Of a stretch of DNA of 64,000 nucleotides, positions 34,291 through 44,533 are shown piece after piece. The DNA is from Sphingobacterium multivorum. GTDB lineage: Bacteria; Bacteroidota; Bacteroidia; Sphingobacteriales; Sphingobacteriaceae. Position 1 is the stretch's first letter; the number at the start of each line of letters is the position of its first letter. A program made the translations under genes and the position numbers. The notes under the pieces were generated by a model. The model searched no databases and had not been told where the DNA came from. It saw nothing but the letters and a program-made list of their open reading frames with translations. The stretch lies in contig NZ_UAUU01000002.1 in assembly GCF_900457465.1 (NCBI RefSeq), positions 930,001 through 994,000 on the forward strand, given 5' to 3'.

Positions 34291-35472
34291 ATGAATTTTA
34301 ACAGAAGAAGATTTTTAGAAGTCCTGGCGCTGGCTGGGATTACATTACCGAATATAAGCGTCGCGCAAGAAAAAGAAGCAAATGAGGCAGAAGGCGAGTT
34401 CAGTTTTCTCGTACCTGCCTATCTACAGAATCAAACGGAAACAGGCGTCAGTATTTTTACAATTTTGAGCAAAGAGGCTTTTGCTTGGCTCGAGATTCTC
34501 GATAACGCAGGAAATGTCCATAAAAAAATCTACCAATCCGAAGATGGGATGATCAACGCCAATACTGACTTTTTTCATTTTACAATTGAGGACGCGCCGC
34601 GCTCATTTCGCTATCGCATCAAGGCGAAGGAAGTCCAAAAATTCGATCCTTATAAAATTGTATATGGCCAAGAAATAGAAACACCTATTTTTGAGGCTAA
34701 ATTAGCCAAGAGCGATCAAGAGCAGATTCGCTGTCTTGTATATAACGATGTACATGAGGAAAAGAGCAGTTATCATGACCTTATCCCAAATCAGGATATC
34801 GCGCCTTACGATTTCTTTGTGATGAATGGAGACTCATTTCATTATGTCACCAATCAGCAAGATATCACAGAGAAATTGCTAAAGCCAATTGAATTTTTTG
34901 CGACAAGCAAACCATTCATCATGAATCGAGGAAACCATGAGACAAGGGGATCTTTCGCACGTAATTTCAAACGATATTTTGGTTATCCGGACAACAAGTA
35001 TTACCAAGCCTTTAAAAGAGGGCCTATTTTTTGGATCATGCTAGACAGTGGCGAAGACAAGCCTGACAATCATGAGGTATACGCCGGAACAGTCGATTAC
35101 GATAACTACAGAAAAGAACAGGCTCAATGGCTGGAACAGGTCCTCCAATCCAAAGAAAGAAAGCGTGCTCAACATACTGTTGTCATTAGCCATATTCCAA
35201 TTTTTCATTCGGACGACTGGCATGGCACCCTGGATAACAGAGCATGTTTCCATCCCCTGTTTCAGAAATATAAAATTGATGCCATGATCTCGGGCCACAC
35301 CCATCAATATGGATACTATCCAGCAGATAAAGACCACAATTACCCTGTCTTTATAGGTGGTGGTCCAAAAGCGGGGAAAAGAACCATCATCGATGTGGCC
35401 GGGAACAACAAGTCATTGAATATTCGGATGACTAGAGACGACGGAACAGAATTGGGATTATTTAAAAAATAG
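34291..35472 (+). CDS. Exported calcineurin-like metallophosphoesterase (probable Tat substrate)
   Basis: A 393-residue protein with a twin-arginine leader (NRRRFLEVLALAGI). The catalytic part has the metallophosphatase order, with variants: VYNDVHEEK (D-x-H), FFVMNGDSFHYV (GD), IMNRGNHETRG (GNHE), VVISHIPIF and MISGHTHQYGY (GHxH). An N-terminal Fn3-like region (residues 35-125) precedes it, as in purple acid phosphatase-like enzymes. Tat export suggests that metals are loaded in the cytoplasm. It shares a transcript with the EEP gene and ends in a terminator. Confidence 0.85.
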   Translation: MNFNRRRFLEVLALAGITLPNISVAQEKEANEAEGEFSFLVPAYLQNQTETGVSIFTILSKEAFAWLEILDNAGNVHKKIYQSEDGMINANTDFFHFTIEDAPRSFRYRIKAKEVQKFDPYKIVYGQEIETPIFEAKLAKSDQEQIRCLVYNDVHEEKSSYHDLIPNQDIAPYDFFVMNGDSFHYVTNQQDITEKLLKPIEFFATSKPFIMNRGNHETRGSFARNFKRYFGYPDNKYYQAFKRGPIFWIMLDSGEDKPDNHEVYAGTVDYDNYRKEQAQWLEQVLQSKERKRAQHTVVISHIPIFHSDDWHGTLDNRACFHPLFQKYKIDAMISGHTHQYGYYPADKDHNYPVFIGGGPKAGKRTIIDVAGNNKSLNIRMTRDDGTELGLFKK

Positions 35473-35503
35473 AAAGGCGCTTTATAAGCGCCTTTTCTAT
35501 TTT
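35466..35503. terminator. Terminator, phosphoesterase gene / pruA
   Basis: AAAATAGAAAGGCGCTT pairs with AAGCGCCTTTTCTATTTT around a short loop. Symmetrical A/T tails suit the convergent pruA too. Confidence 0.9.
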
Positions 35504-35527
35504 AACAAAGCTGTTATGCTAGCTTCT

Positions 35528-37165
35528 TTATTCTCCCTTTTCCAAGAAAGGATATCTATAATCTGTATCTGGATTAAACGTCTCTTTAATTGTACGAGGA
35601 GATACCCAACGAAGCAAATTGATCATTGATCCTGCTTTGTCGTTTGTACCCGAACCTCTAGCACCACCAAACGGTTGTTGACCTACGACAGCACCTGTAC
35701 ACTTATCATTCACATAGAAGTTACCCGCAGCATGTCTCAATTTATCTGTTGCTAAATTAATGGCATAACGATCTTGCGCAATGATTGATCCTGTCAAGGC
35801 ATAAATAGATGTTGTATCAACAATAGCTAACGTTTCTTCAAACTTAGCATCCTCGTAAACATATACCGTCAGCACAGGTCCGAACAATTCCTCAACCATG
35901 GTCTCGTAATCTGGTTTTGAAGCCTCAATGATTGTTGGATGGATGAAATATCCTTTAGATTTATCGTATGTACCACCAACTACAATTTCTGCTTCATTAG
36001 ATTCTTTAGCTCTGTCGATATACTTCGCTAATTTATCAAACGACTTCTCATCAATGACAGCATTGAAAAAGTTCGTGAAATCCTCTGTTCCGCCGATTGT
36101 AAAAGATTTTACGTCATTCGTCATAGATTCTTTCAATGCTGGCCACAATGATTTAGGAATATAGGCGCGCGATGCTGCAGAACATTTCTGGCCTTGGTAT
36201 TCAAAAGCACCACGAACTAAAGCTGTATTCGCAACCTTCAAATCAGCCGAAGGGTGTACAACGATAAAATCCTTACCACCAGTCTCACCAACAATACGTG
36301 GATATGTTTTATAACGGTGGATATTGTTACCGATCGTTTTCCAAATGTCTTGGAATACTCCTGTTGAGCCAGTGAAATGGATACCTGCGAAATCTGGGTG
36401 TTGGAAAATCACATCACCTGCATCAGGACCTGAAACATACACCAAGTTGATTACACCATCCGGAAGACCAGCTTCACGGAAAATTTTCATCAATACATTT
36501 GCTGAATAGATTTGGGTATTGGATGGTTTCCATACAACAACATTACCCATCATTGCAACACACGACGGTAAATTACCCGCAATAGCTGTAAAATTAAATG
36601 GAGTCAATGCAAATACAAAACCTTCAAGAGGACGTTGTTCTACACGGTTCCAAACACCTTTACCTGATATAGGAGGTTGTTGCTTATAGATTTCACTCAT
36701 GTACTGTACATTGAAACGCAAGAAATCCACAATCTCACATGCCGAATCAATTTCTGCCTGATAGGGGTTCTTCGATTGCCCCAACATTGTAGCAGCATTC
36801 AACTCATAACGGTATTTTCCCGAAATTAATTCAGCAGCTTTTAAAAAGATTGCAGCACGATCCTCCCAAGTAAGATTTTCCCAATCCTTTTTTGCCGCCA
36901 AAGCAGCATTGATTGCATCTGTTACGTGAGATTTATCGCCTTGATTGTATTGACCTAAAATATGTTGGTGGTCATGTGGAGGAGCTAGGTTTACTTTTTT
37001 AGAAGTAGTGATTTCTTTACCACCAATATACATTGGGATATCGATTTGTTTCGAACGTGCCTCATCAATTGCTGCTTTCAACAATTTACGTTCTTTCGTT
37101 CCGACAGCGTAAGTATACACCGGTTCATTGGTAGGAACAGGAACTGTAAAAAATCCTTTAGACAT
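35528..37165 (-). CDS. pruA: L-glutamate gamma-semialdehyde dehydrogenase (P5C dehydrogenase)
   Basis: Oxidises glutamate-gamma-semialdehyde to glutamate with NAD+, the second step of proline catabolism. The 545-residue monofunctional form is present: PFNFTAIAGNLPSC for NAD binding, HFTGSTGVFQDIWK, catalytic Glu in IVGETGGKDFIVVHPSA and catalytic Cys in YQGQKCSAASRAYIPKSL. The C-terminal NFYVNDKCTGAVVGQQPFGG is characteristic of this group. The proline dehydrogenase partner (putA/prodh) is not in this window. Monocistronic. Confidence 0.96.
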   Translation of the reverse strand: MSKGFFTVPVPTNEPVYTYAVGTKERKLLKAAIDEARSKQIDIPMYIGGKEITTSKKVNLAPPHDHQHILGQYNQGDKSHVTDAINAALAAKKDWENLTWEDRAAIFLKAAELISGKYRYELNAATMLGQSKNPYQAEIDSACEIVDFLRFNVQYMSEIYKQQPPISGKGVWNRVEQRPLEGFVFALTPFNFTAIAGNLPSCVAMMGNVVVWKPSNTQIYSANVLMKIFREAGLPDGVINLVYVSGPDAGDVIFQHPDFAGIHFTGSTGVFQDIWKTIGNNIHRYKTYPRIVGETGGKDFIVVHPSADLKVANTALVRGAFEYQGQKCSAASRAYIPKSLWPALKESMTNDVKSFTIGGTEDFTNFFNAVIDEKSFDKLAKYIDRAKESNEAEIVVGGTYDKSKGYFIHPTIIEASKPDYETMVEELFGPVLTVYVYEDAKFEETLAIVDTTSIYALTGSIIAQDRYAINLATDKLRHAAGNFYVNDKCTGAVVGQQPFGGARGSGTNDKAGSMINLLRWVSPRTIKETFNPDTDYRYPFLEKGE

Positions 37166-37333
37166 ATTACAATTATTAATTATTCATCCAAAAAATGCTA
37201 TCAATGAATCATGAAGCTATCAAGTTTGTTCGTTCCATTATTTGCATGAGAAACCATGGTTTCAACTTGTTAGCATGATACTAAATAGCGTTAATAGAAG
37301 TAAAATTACCTCAAATTTTATGAATACCCAAAG

Positions 37334-37987
37334 TTACTGTCCCTCTTTGAGCACCTTGGAAAAGATACGTTTAAATTTTTCCAATTTCGGTTTAATCACC
37401 AATTGGCAGTATGGTTCTTTTCCATTTAACCGATAATAATCTTGATGATAGTCTTCCGCTGGATAAAATACCGTTGCCGGAACTACTTCGGTTACAATAG
37501 GTTTATTGTAAACCTTCTCTTTTTCTAAAGCCGAAAGATAATACTGTGTCTTGTCAAGCTGTTCTTTGTTGTGCACAAAAATAGCTGAACGATATTGCGT
37601 GCCAACGTCATTGCCTTGTCGATTGAGTTCGGTAGGATCATGTGCTACGAAAAAAGCTTCCAATAGCTGATCGTAACTGATCACATGGGGATCAAAAATA
37701 ATATTAGTCGCTTCGGCATGCCCTGTACTTCCGGTACAAACTTGCGCATAGGTCGGATTTTTGATCCATCCTCCAGTATATCCAGAGACAACATTTACAA
37801 CACCTTTCAGTTCTTTAAACTGTGCTTCGGTGCACCAAAAACAGCCTGCACCAAAGGTTGCCGTATCCAGCTTTGCCATATTTTTTGCAGGCAATTTTGA
37901 GAAGTCTGTTTTCTTTGCTTGCTTTTCCTGCCCTTGACAGGAAGTAAAGACAAGAATTGCCACTAAAATTATATATAGATTTTTCAT
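37334..37987 (-). CDS. msrA: Peptide methionine sulfoxide reductase MsrA, lipoprotein form
   Basis: Repairs the S-epimer of methionine sulfoxide. The catalytic cysteine is in TFGAGCFWCTEAQFKELKGV; VCTGSTGHAEATNIIFDP and GTQYRSAIFVH follow in family order. The leader MKNLYIILVAILVFTSCQGQ has a lipobox (VFTSC), so the enzyme is membrane-anchored and protects envelope proteins. ATG 37987 is chosen over 38038 because it begins that leader. Length 217. The sod gene lies about 250 bases away on the same strand, but separate terminators make cotranscription unlikely. Confidence 0.95.
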   Translation of the reverse strand: MKNLYIILVAILVFTSCQGQEKQAKKTDFSKLPAKNMAKLDTATFGAGCFWCTEAQFKELKGVVNVVSGYTGGWIKNPTYAQVCTGSTGHAEATNIIFDPHVISYDQLLEAFFVAHDPTELNRQGNDVGTQYRSAIFVHNKEQLDKTQYYLSALEKEKVYNKPIVTEVVPATVFYPAEDYHQDYYRLNGKEPYCQLVIKPKLEKFKRIFSKVLKEGQ

Positions 37988-38177
37988 GTATTTAATTGTC
38001 AATTTGCTTGTCCGGCTACAAACCATTCTTGCTTTCAATGAGACGCCCCACTAATGCAAGAAATACAAAAATGGACTGAGTTCACTGAAGCAAAACTCTC
38101 ATGATTTTGCAGATACCAACAGTAATGAAATCGAACTGAATGTTCTTACTGGCTAATAACATCAGACACTTTCAAAA

Positions 38178-38208
38178 AAAAAAGCGACAATAAATAATTG
38201 TCGCTTTT
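38178..38208 (-). terminator. Terminator of sod
   Basis: GCGACAAT (38184-38191) pairs with ATTGTCGC (38197-38204), with A's on the left and T's on the right. Read on the minus strand it is a stem followed by a long T run. Confidence 0.88.
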
Positions 38209-38231
38209 CTGATTTGCTATCAAATGATCAA

Positions 38232-38840
38232 TTATTTTGCAGCAGCATAGTTTTGTGCTACGGCATCCCAATTGATAACATTGAAGATTTCTTCTAAATA
38301 TGCTGGACGCTTGTTTTGGAACTTCAAATAATATGCATGCTCCCACACGTCGATCCCTAAGATAGGAGTTCCTTTTACTTCAGCAACATCCATCAATGGA
38401 TTGTCTTGGTTTGGTGTAGAAGTTACCTCTAATTTACCGTCAGCACCAACGATTAACCAAGCCCATCCCGATCCAAAGCGAGTTGCACCTGCTGCTTGAA
38501 GTTGCTTTTTCAACTCATCAAATGAACCAAAAGTAGCATTAATTGCATCCGCTAACTCACCTGTTGGAGTGCCACCAGCATTTGGACCTAGAACTTTCCA
38601 GAATAAAGAGTGGTTATAGTGACCACCACCATTGTTACGTACTGCTGCTGAATATTTACTCACGTTTTTGATGATATCCAATAAAGATAGATTCTCTGCG
38701 TCTGTTCCTGCAATAGCTTTATTTAAGTTATCTACATAGGCCTGATGGTGTCTGTCATGGTGGATTTCCATTGTAGTCTTATCAATATGTGGTTCCAATG
38801 CGTCGGCTGCGTATGGTAACGCTTCTAATTCAAATGCCAT
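38232..38840 (-). CDS. Superoxide dismutase, Fe/Mn type
   Basis: Converts superoxide to peroxide and oxygen. The four metal ligands are visible: His in [18 protein letters not shown], His in [11 protein letters not shown], and Asp and His in [15 protein letters not shown]. The 202-residue length is normal and there is no signal peptide, so it is cytoplasmic. Motif residues do not settle whether iron or manganese is used, so sodA or sodB is left open. A TATATTTG element lies about 45 bases upstream. Confidence 0.95.
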   Translation of the reverse strand: MAFELEALPYAADALEPHIDKTTMEIHHDRHHQAYVDNLNKAIAGTDAENLSLLDIIKNVSKYSAAVRNNGGGHYNHSLFWKVLGPNAGGTPTGELADAINATFGSFDELKKQLQAAGATRFGSGWAWLIVGADGKLEVTSTPNQDNPLMDVAEVKGTPILGIDVWEHAYYLKFQNKRPAYLEEIFNVINWDAVAQNYAAAK

Positions 38841-38881
38841 ATCTATTTTAATTTAAATGTTAATTACTTCGTTATTATATA

Positions 38882-38889
38882 CAAATATA
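38882..38889 (-). promoter_or_regulatory. -7 element of the sod promoter
   Basis: TATATTTG on the minus strand fits TAnnTTTG, with the start codon about 42 bases downstream. No good -33 element was found. Confidence 0.4.
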
Positions 38890-38941
38890 ACACAATATAC
38901 ACGGTTATGTTTTTATGTGTTACACTAAATTCATTATTTCT

Positions 38942-39409
38942 CTACCGTTTTTGACGAAAAAATGATTTAACCAAATCGGCACATTCTTCCTGCAAAATGC
39001 CATGGTTAATAACAGTTTTTGGATGCAATATTTTGTCGTGAAAATGGGAATAGCCCCGTTTTTCATCTTTTGCTCCATACACTATCTTACCAATATGTGT
39101 CCAATAGGCAGCTCCGGCACACATAATACAAGGTTCTATGGTAACGTATAATGTACATTCATCCAGGTATTTGCCTCCAAGGTAATTAGCAGCTGCTGTA
39201 AAAGCCTGCATCTCAGCATGAGCTGTCACATCATTCAATCGCTGCGTCAAATTATGACCTTTCCCTATAACACGTCCTCGATGAACAATAACTGCTCCAA
39301 TAGGTACCTCCCCCTCTTCGTATGCAACCTTAGCTTCGTTCAATGCCATACGCATGAACGACTCGTCACTATCGATGAGTTGTGTTCCTTCAAAATCTAT
39401 AAATGTCAT
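38942..39409 (-). CDS. tadA: tRNA-specific adenosine deaminase-like nucleoside deaminase
   Basis: Zinc deaminase, probably converting A34 to inosine in tRNA(Arg). The zinc ligands are His in VTAHAEMQAF and the two Cys in TIEPCIMCAGA, with the proton-shuttle Glu in HAE. GEVPIGAVIV and YGAKDEKRGYSHF are typical for TadA. The N-terminus is about 15 residues longer than usual; MRMALNEAKVA (M at residue 20) would be an alternative start. It lies nine bases after csaA and ends a three-gene operon. Confidence 0.85.
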   Translation of the reverse strand: MTFIDFEGTQLIDSDESFMRMALNEAKVAYEEGEVPIGAVIVHRGRVIGKGHNLTQRLNDVTAHAEMQAFTAAANYLGGKYLDECTLYVTIEPCIMCAGAAYWTHIGKIVYGAKDEKRGYSHFHDKILHPKTVINHGILQEECADLVKSFFRQKR

Positions 39410-39418
39410 GGTACAAAC

Positions 39419-39760
39419 TTAACTAAGTTTAGATCCATTTGGTAATTTTTTGTCGACGGATGTCAAAATAATATCGCCATTTTCGTCGGCAAATCCGGTC
39501 ACGAGACACTCCGAAAAGAAATTAGCGATCTGCTTTTTGGGAAAGTTCACAACTGCGACCACTTGCTTTCCAATCAACTCTTCTTTGTTATAGTGTACTG
39601 TAATCTGGGCACTACTTTGTAAAATACCAATTTCATCTCCAAAATCAAGTTTCAATTGATAGGCTGGCTTTTTAGCTTTCGGAAAGTCCTTTACTTCTAA
39701 AATAGTTCCTACCCGTAAATCCACTTTCTCAAAATCGGTCCAACTAATGGCATCACTCAT
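39419..39760 (-). CDS. csaA: CsaA/Trbp111-type tRNA-binding protein
   Basis: A 113-residue single OB-fold protein of the kind that binds tRNA or acts as a secretion chaperone. The family pattern is clear: FEKVDLRVGTILEVKDFPKA, YQLKLDFGDEIGILQSSAQI and VVAVVNFPKKQIANFFSECL. Length is exact for CsaA. It overlaps the upstream CsbD-like gene by four bases and precedes tadA by nine, so the three are cotranscribed. Whether its role is tRNA or chaperone-related is not decided by sequence. Confidence 0.92.
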   Translation of the reverse strand: MSDAISWTDFEKVDLRVGTILEVKDFPKAKKPAYQLKLDFGDEIGILQSSAQITVHYNKEELIGKQVVAVVNFPKKQIANFFSECLVTGFADENGDIILTSVDKKLPNGSKLS

Positions 39761-39966
39761 AATCGGTTGCTACTAATATCCTGGATCTCTTTACCTATCG
39801 TAAATAAAACATAGGAAGGTTTACGGCCCAAACGAGAAGACAATCGATCAATCAGTTTATCCTCCTCTCCAGCTTTAAAAGCTAAATCTTCATCACTTAA
39901 GTGGTTGTACTTGCGACGGAGTTTTTCTTTGGCTACTTGCCACTGTTCTTCGTTAATTTTCAGCAT
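39757..39966 (-). CDS. CsbD-like small protein
   Basis: A 69-residue protein: WQVAKEKLRRKYNHLSDEDL followed by GEEDKLIDRLSSRLGRKP resembles the CsbD stress-protein pattern (W-x2-xKGKLKxKYGxLTDDDL...GxxDxLxGxL) with changes at several positions. Function unknown in the family. It is the first gene of the csbD-like/csaA/tadA operon and overlaps csaA by four bases, implying translational coupling. Confidence 0.65.
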   Translation of the reverse strand: MLKINEEQWQVAKEKLRRKYNHLSDEDLAFKAGEEDKLIDRLSSRLGRKPSYVLFTIGKEIQDISSNRL

Positions 39967-40053
39967 AACTCAGATTTAGGTATAAAATTTGTATATCTTT
40001 ACTGAACTGTAAAAGTTTGTTTAAAGATACAATATATACATAAATAAAAGATT

Positions 40054-40650
40054 ATGAAAAAGATTTTACCAGCATTACTTTTGATTTGTGGTAGCGTAGC
40101 AACGGCACAGGCGCAGCTTTTGCCGGGTTTTGAGGTGGGTGTAAAAGGAGGTTTGAACTTCTCCAAACTTAAAAGCGATGGCAAATATTTCAATTCCGAC
40201 ACGAAAGCAGGCTACCAAGCTGGTCTTTATGGACGTGTTGGTGTTTTGGGATTCCATATTCAACCTGAGGTGTACTTAACAGGTAAAAACACAACAGTGA
40301 AAGCTGAAAATGGGGAATCTACAGATGTTAAATTTACAACAGTTGATGTTCCAGTATTATTGGGCAAACGTTTTGGCTTAGGGCCGATTGGCGCGAGAAT
40401 TCAAACTGGCCCAATATTTTCGTTTAAAGTAGATGATAAGCAAGATAAAGTCATCGACCAATTGAATCCCAATAACTACAAAAAAAGTGGTACAGCTTGG
40501 GCATTTGGCGTAGGAGCTGACATTTCAAGTTTACGTGTCGATGTTAGATACGAAATGGGCTTAAACAAAGTCAATAACGAGAGTCAGGCAAATCCAAAAA
40601 TCAATATGTGGAGTATCGGGTTAGGCTATAGATTATTCAGTATTCTATAG
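40054..40650 (+). CDS. PorT-like outer-membrane beta-barrel protein
   Basis: A 198-residue protein with a signal peptide (MKKILPALLLICGSVATAQA) and the usual Bacteroidota small-barrel pattern: FEVGVKGGLNFSKL, YQAGLYGRVGVLGFHIQPEV, alternating strands, and an aromatic C-terminal strand (MWSIGLGYRLFSIL). It should sit in the outer membrane with about eight strands. Role unknown. Monocistronic with a strong terminator. Confidence 0.82.
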   Translation: MKKILPALLLICGSVATAQAQLLPGFEVGVKGGLNFSKLKSDGKYFNSDTKAGYQAGLYGRVGVLGFHIQPEVYLTGKNTTVKAENGESTDVKFTTVDVPVLLGKRFGLGPIGARIQTGPIFSFKVDDKQDKVIDQLNPNNYKKSGTAWAFGVGADISSLRVDVRYEMGLNKVNNESQANPKINMWSIGLGYRLFSIL

Positions 40651-40672
40651 TTCGTCCAACCTTGTTTATATG

Positions 40673-40715
40673 CAATTGAAAAGTCCGTTTTTATTCAAAA
40701 CGGACTTTTTAATTG
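40673..40715 (+). terminator. Terminator of the barrel-protein gene
   Basis: AAAAGTCCGTTTT and AAAACGGACTTTTT pair around a five-base loop, with CAATT/AATTG extending the base of the stem. Confidence 0.92.
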
Positions 40716-40786
40716 TATAAACTTTAGAACCGTTCTAAATTATTGCTTTTTCTTGTCAAAATGGTATCATATTTAATAGCAAATAG

Positions 40787-40794
40787 TAGATTTG
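40787..40794 (+). promoter_or_regulatory. -7 element before sdhC
   Basis: TAGATTTG fits TAnnTTTG and lies 28 bases before sdhC. The -33 region is not recognisable. Confidence 0.45.
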
Positions 40795-40821
40795 CCTAAT
40801 TCAAATTAAATTACAAGGATA

Positions 40822-41592
40822 ATGAGTAAATCAAAGCCAGTTTTCAGTTCTTCGATTGGGAAGAAGCTAATCATGAGCTTAACAGGAATCTTCCTATGTT
40901 TATTCCTAGTTGTTCACTTGGTTGGTAACTTGCAATTATTTAAAGATGATGCGGGTCTAGCGTTCAACAAGTACGCCTATTTTATGACTCACTTTACACC
41001 AATCAAAGTTGTTTCTTACTTATTGTATGCTTCGGTCATTGTTCACGTCATCTACGCTATTACATTGTCGATGAAAAACAAGGCCGCTCGTCCTATTGGT
41101 TATGCCAAATATGATGGTCAAGCAAACAGCAAGTGGAATTCACGCAACATGGGTATCTTAGGTACTGTCATTTTAGTATTCTTAGCTACGCACATGTCTA
41201 ATTTTTGGTGGAAGTTTCACAATGATGAAGTGCCGTACATCGAATACCGTACTGATTTGGCAACTGGACAAACCACAGCGAGAGAACTTCAAGCTTCTGA
41301 ATTCCACGACTACCAAGAAACGGTAGAAAACAATGTTCAAATCTTAAAAGCGAGAGATTTGTACAAGCAAGTTGACTTTGCATTCCAAAATATTGCATTG
41401 GTCGCATTGTATGTTATTGCGATGGCAGCATTGGCATTCCACTTAATTCATGGTTTCCAATCTGCATTCCAAACTTTAGGTTTTAACCACAGAAGATATA
41501 TTGGAATCATCAGAGTAATAGGTGTTTGGGTATTTGGAGTTTTAATCCCAATTGGCTTTGTATTAATGCCATTGTTTTTCTTCTTTAAATAA
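40822..41592 (+). CDS. sdhC: Succinate dehydrogenase / fumarate reductase cytochrome b subunit
   Basis: Single 256-residue membrane anchor of the type B (di-haem, five-helix) complex II found in Bacteroidota. Membrane segments lie around residues 12-32, 62-82, 108-128, 182-205 and 225-248. Candidate haem-ligand histidines are in FLVVHLVGNL, IVHVIYAITL, LATHMSNFWWKFH and LAFHLIHGFQ. It passes electrons between menaquinone and SdhB. First gene of sdhCAB. Confidence 0.93.
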   Translation: MSKSKPVFSSSIGKKLIMSLTGIFLCLFLVVHLVGNLQLFKDDAGLAFNKYAYFMTHFTPIKVVSYLLYASVIVHVIYAITLSMKNKAARPIGYAKYDGQANSKWNSRNMGILGTVILVFLATHMSNFWWKFHNDEVPYIEYRTDLATGQTTARELQASEFHDYQETVENNVQILKARDLYKQVDFAFQNIALVALYVIAMAALAFHLIHGFQSAFQTLGFNHRRYIGIIRVIGVWVFGVLIPIGFVLMPLFFFFK

Positions 41593-41649
41593 TTCAGAAT
41601 CTTTTAAGATAGAGCAGCAGCTCTATTCATTAATATAAAATTAAGAGAT

Positions 41650-43584
41650 ATGTTAGATTCAAAAGTACCAGCGGGCCCATTAGCCCAAAAGTGGTCAAAT
41701 CATAAATTTAATCTTAAGTTGGTTAACCCTGCTAACAAACGTAAATTTACCGTTATTGTTGTTGGTACAGGTCTTGCTGGTGCATCTGCAGCAGCGTCTT
41801 TAGCTGAATTAGGATATAATGTAATTACATTCTGTTATCAAGATTCACCTCGTCGTGCGCACTCTATTGCAGCACAAGGTGGTATCAATGCAGCAAAGAG
41901 CTACCAAAATGACGGTGACTCTGTTTTCCGTTTATTCTACGATACAATCAAAGGTGGTGACTACCGCTCACGTGAGGCAAACGTTTACCGTTTGGCTGAG
42001 GTATCTGTCAACATCATTGACCAATGTGTTGCTCAAGGTGTTCCTTTTGCGCGTGAATACGGAGGTCTATTAGACAACCGTTCTTTCGGTGGTGCGCAAG
42101 TTAGCCGTACGTTCTATGCACGTGGTCAAACGGGACAACAATTGTTGTTGGGCGCTTATTCAGCGTTAAACCGTCAAATCAAAAAAGGGAAAGTAAAATC
42201 GTATACGCGTCATGAGATGTTAGACTTAGTTATGATCGATGGTCATGCTAAAGGTATCGTCACTCGTGACTTGGTTTCAGGTAAAATCGAAACGCATGCT
42301 GCACATGCAGTATTGATGTGTACTGGTGGTTACGGTAACGTATTCTTCTTGTCGACAAATGCAATGGGATGTAACGTTACAGCAGCTTGGAGAGCGCACA
42401 AACGTGGTGCTTACTTTGCAAACCCTTGCTATACGCAAATTCACCCAACTTGTATCCCGGTAACAGGTGATCACCAATCTAAATTGACATTGATGTCAGA
42501 GTCTCTACGTAATGACGGCCGTGTATGGGTTCCTAAAACTCAAGAAATGGCTGAAAGATTGCGTAAAGGTGAGATCAAAGCCAATGACATCAAAGAAGAC
42601 GACAGAGATTATTTCTTGGAGCGTAAATATCCTTCATTCGGTAACTTGGTACCACGTGACGTGGCATCTCGTAATGCAAAAGAAGCTGTTGATGATGGTC
42701 GTGGTGTTGGTAAAACTGGTTTTGCGGTATTCTTGGATTTTAAAGAAGCTATCGGTCGTCTAGGCGAAGATGCTGTACGTGCTAAATACGGTAACTTATT
42801 TGACATGTACTACCAAATCACGGACGAGAACCCTTACAAACAACCAATGCGTATCTATCCAGCTGTTCACTATACAATGGGTGGCGTATGGGTTGATTAC
42901 AACTTGATGACTACAATCCCAGGTTTGTATGCATTGGGTGAGTGTAACTTCTCTGACCACGGCGCAAACCGCTTAGGTGCTTCGGCATTGATGCAAGGTC
43001 TTGCCGATGGTTATTTCGTAATTCCTTACACTGTGGGTGATTACTTAGCTAAATTAGGTTCATTCGCACCAGTAGATCACAACCATCCGGCATTCGAATC
43101 TACACGTAAGGAAGTTGAAGACAAAATCAACAAATTGTTGTCTTTAAACGGTACTGAAACGGTTGATGATATCCACAAAAAACTAGGTCTCATCATGTGG
43201 GAATACTGTGGTATGGCTCGTACTGCTGAAGGCTTACAGAAAGCACAAGGTTTGATCCAAGAGTTGAAAAAAGAATTCTGGACGAACGTTAGAGTCCTTG
43301 GAGAGAATGAAGAATTAAATCTTTCTTTAGAAAAAGCTGGTCGCGTAGCTGACTTCTTAGAATTAGGTGAGTTAATGGTAGTCGATGCATTGCAACGCGC
43401 GGAGTCTTGTGGTGGTCACTTCCGTTTAGAAAGCCAAACTGAAGAAGGTGAAGCAAAACGTAACGATGATGAATTCGCCTATGTATCTGCTTGGGAATAC
43501 AAAGGAGACAACGTACCTGAGGAATTACACAAAGAAGACTTGGTATTCGAGAACGTTCAGTTAACACAAAGAAGTTATAAATAA
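41650..43584 (+). CDS. sdhA: Succinate dehydrogenase / fumarate reductase flavoprotein subunit
   Basis: The 644-residue catalytic subunit oxidising succinate to fumarate. The FAD-binding [17 protein letters not shown] is at about residue 38, and the histidine for covalent FAD is in [16 protein letters not shown]. Active-site segments HPTCIP, GGVWVDY and the C-terminal helical domain are present. It follows sdhC by 57 bases and precedes sdhB by 14. The codon choice is more biased than in neighbouring genes, as expected for a highly expressed enzyme. Confidence 0.97.
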   Translation: MLDSKVPAGPLAQKWSNHKFNLKLVNPANKRKFTVIVVGTGLAGASAAASLAELGYNVITFCYQDSPRRAHSIAAQGGINAAKSYQNDGDSVFRLFYDTIKGGDYRSREANVYRLAEVSVNIIDQCVAQGVPFAREYGGLLDNRSFGGAQVSRTFYARGQTGQQLLLGAYSALNRQIKKGKVKSYTRHEMLDLVMIDGHAKGIVTRDLVSGKIETHAAHAVLMCTGGYGNVFFLSTNAMGCNVTAAWRAHKRGAYFANPCYTQIHPTCIPVTGDHQSKLTLMSESLRNDGRVWVPKTQEMAERLRKGEIKANDIKEDDRDYFLERKYPSFGNLVPRDVASRNAKEAVDDGRGVGKTGFAVFLDFKEAIGRLGEDAVRAKYGNLFDMYYQITDENPYKQPMRIYPAVHYTMGGVWVDYNLMTTIPGLYALGECNFSDHGANRLGASALMQGLADGYFVIPYTVGDYLAKLGSFAPVDHNHPAFESTRKEVEDKINKLLSLNGTETVDDIHKKLGLIMWEYCGMARTAEGLQKAQGLIQELKKEFWTNVRVLGENEELNLSLEKAGRVADFLELGELMVVDALQRAESCGGHFRLESQTEEGEAKRNDDEFAYVSAWEYKGDNVPEELHKEDLVFENVQLTQRSYK

Positions 43585-43598
43585 GAAGGAAAATTATC

Positions 43599-44372
43599 AT
43601 GGCACAACATATGAATTTAACGCTGAAAGTTTGGCGTCAAAAAAATGATAAAGATAAAGGTCAATTTGTAACTTATCAGGCAAACGATATCGCTGATGAT
43701 ATGTCTTTCTTAGAGATGCTTGATATTGTCAATGAAGAATTGACTCGTAAAGGAGAAGATCCTGTATATTTCGATCACGACTGTCGTGAAGGTATCTGCG
43801 GGATGTGTTCATTAGTCATCAACGGTCGCCCTCACGGTCCTAAAGAAGGTACAACAACATGTCAATTGCACATGCGTAGCTTCCACGATGGACAGACTAT
43901 CGTGATTGAACCTTGGAGAGCTGCTGCATTCCCTGTATTGAAAGACCTTGCAACAGACCGTACGGCTTTTGACCGCATTCAACAAGCTGGTGGATATGTA
44001 AATGTTAATACAGGTGGTGTTCCTGATGCCAATGTTATTCCGATTCCTAAACGTATCGCTGACGAAGCATTTGAATCGGCTACATGTATCGGTTGTGGTG
44101 CTTGTGTTGCAGCATGTAAAAATGCTTCTGCAATGTTATTTGTGTCTGCAAAAGTATCTCAATTTGCCTTATTACCTCAAGGCCAAACTGAGCGTTACGA
44201 ACGTGCACAGGCAATGGTAGATCAAATGGATGCTGAAGGTTTCGGTAACTGTACCAATACAGGTGCTTGCGAAGCAGAATGTCCTGTAGGAATCAAATTA
44301 ACAAACATTGCTCGCTTAAACCGTGAGTACTTGACTGCTAAAATCTTCAGACAAGAAGAACCGCACGCTTAA
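43599..44372 (+). CDS. sdhB: Succinate dehydrogenase / fumarate reductase iron-sulfur subunit
   Basis: A 257-residue subunit carrying three Fe-S clusters. The [2Fe-2S] cysteines are in [17 protein letters not shown] and the later TTCQLH; the other clusters use [15 protein letters not shown] and [17 protein letters not shown]. It relays electrons from SdhA FAD to the SdhC haems. Last gene of the operon; a terminator follows about 100 bases on. Confidence 0.97.
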   Translation: MAQHMNLTLKVWRQKNDKDKGQFVTYQANDIADDMSFLEMLDIVNEELTRKGEDPVYFDHDCREGICGMCSLVINGRPHGPKEGTTTCQLHMRSFHDGQTIVIEPWRAAAFPVLKDLATDRTAFDRIQQAGGYVNVNTGGVPDANVIPIPKRIADEAFESATCIGCGACVAACKNASAMLFVSAKVSQFALLPQGQTERYERAQAMVDQMDAEGFGNCTNTGACEAECPVGIKLTNIARLNREYLTAKIFRQEEPHA

Positions 44373-44477
44373 TAAGCAATTAAAATCCTTCGTGTTTTCG
44401 ATAGCGTTAACAAAGCTTAAGAAACCGATTGAAGATTCTTTCTAGCCAATTAAAATAGGCTATTCAGAAAATAATAT

Positions 44478-44514
44478 AAAAGTCCTTGCCCTAAGAAAGC
44501 AAGGACTTTTTTTT
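44478..44514 (+). terminator. Terminator of sdhCAB
   Basis: AAAAGTCCTTGC pairs with GCAAGGACTTTT over a nine-base loop, with eight T's. Confidence 0.92.
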
Positions 44515-44533
44515 ATATTTACAATAATGTAAA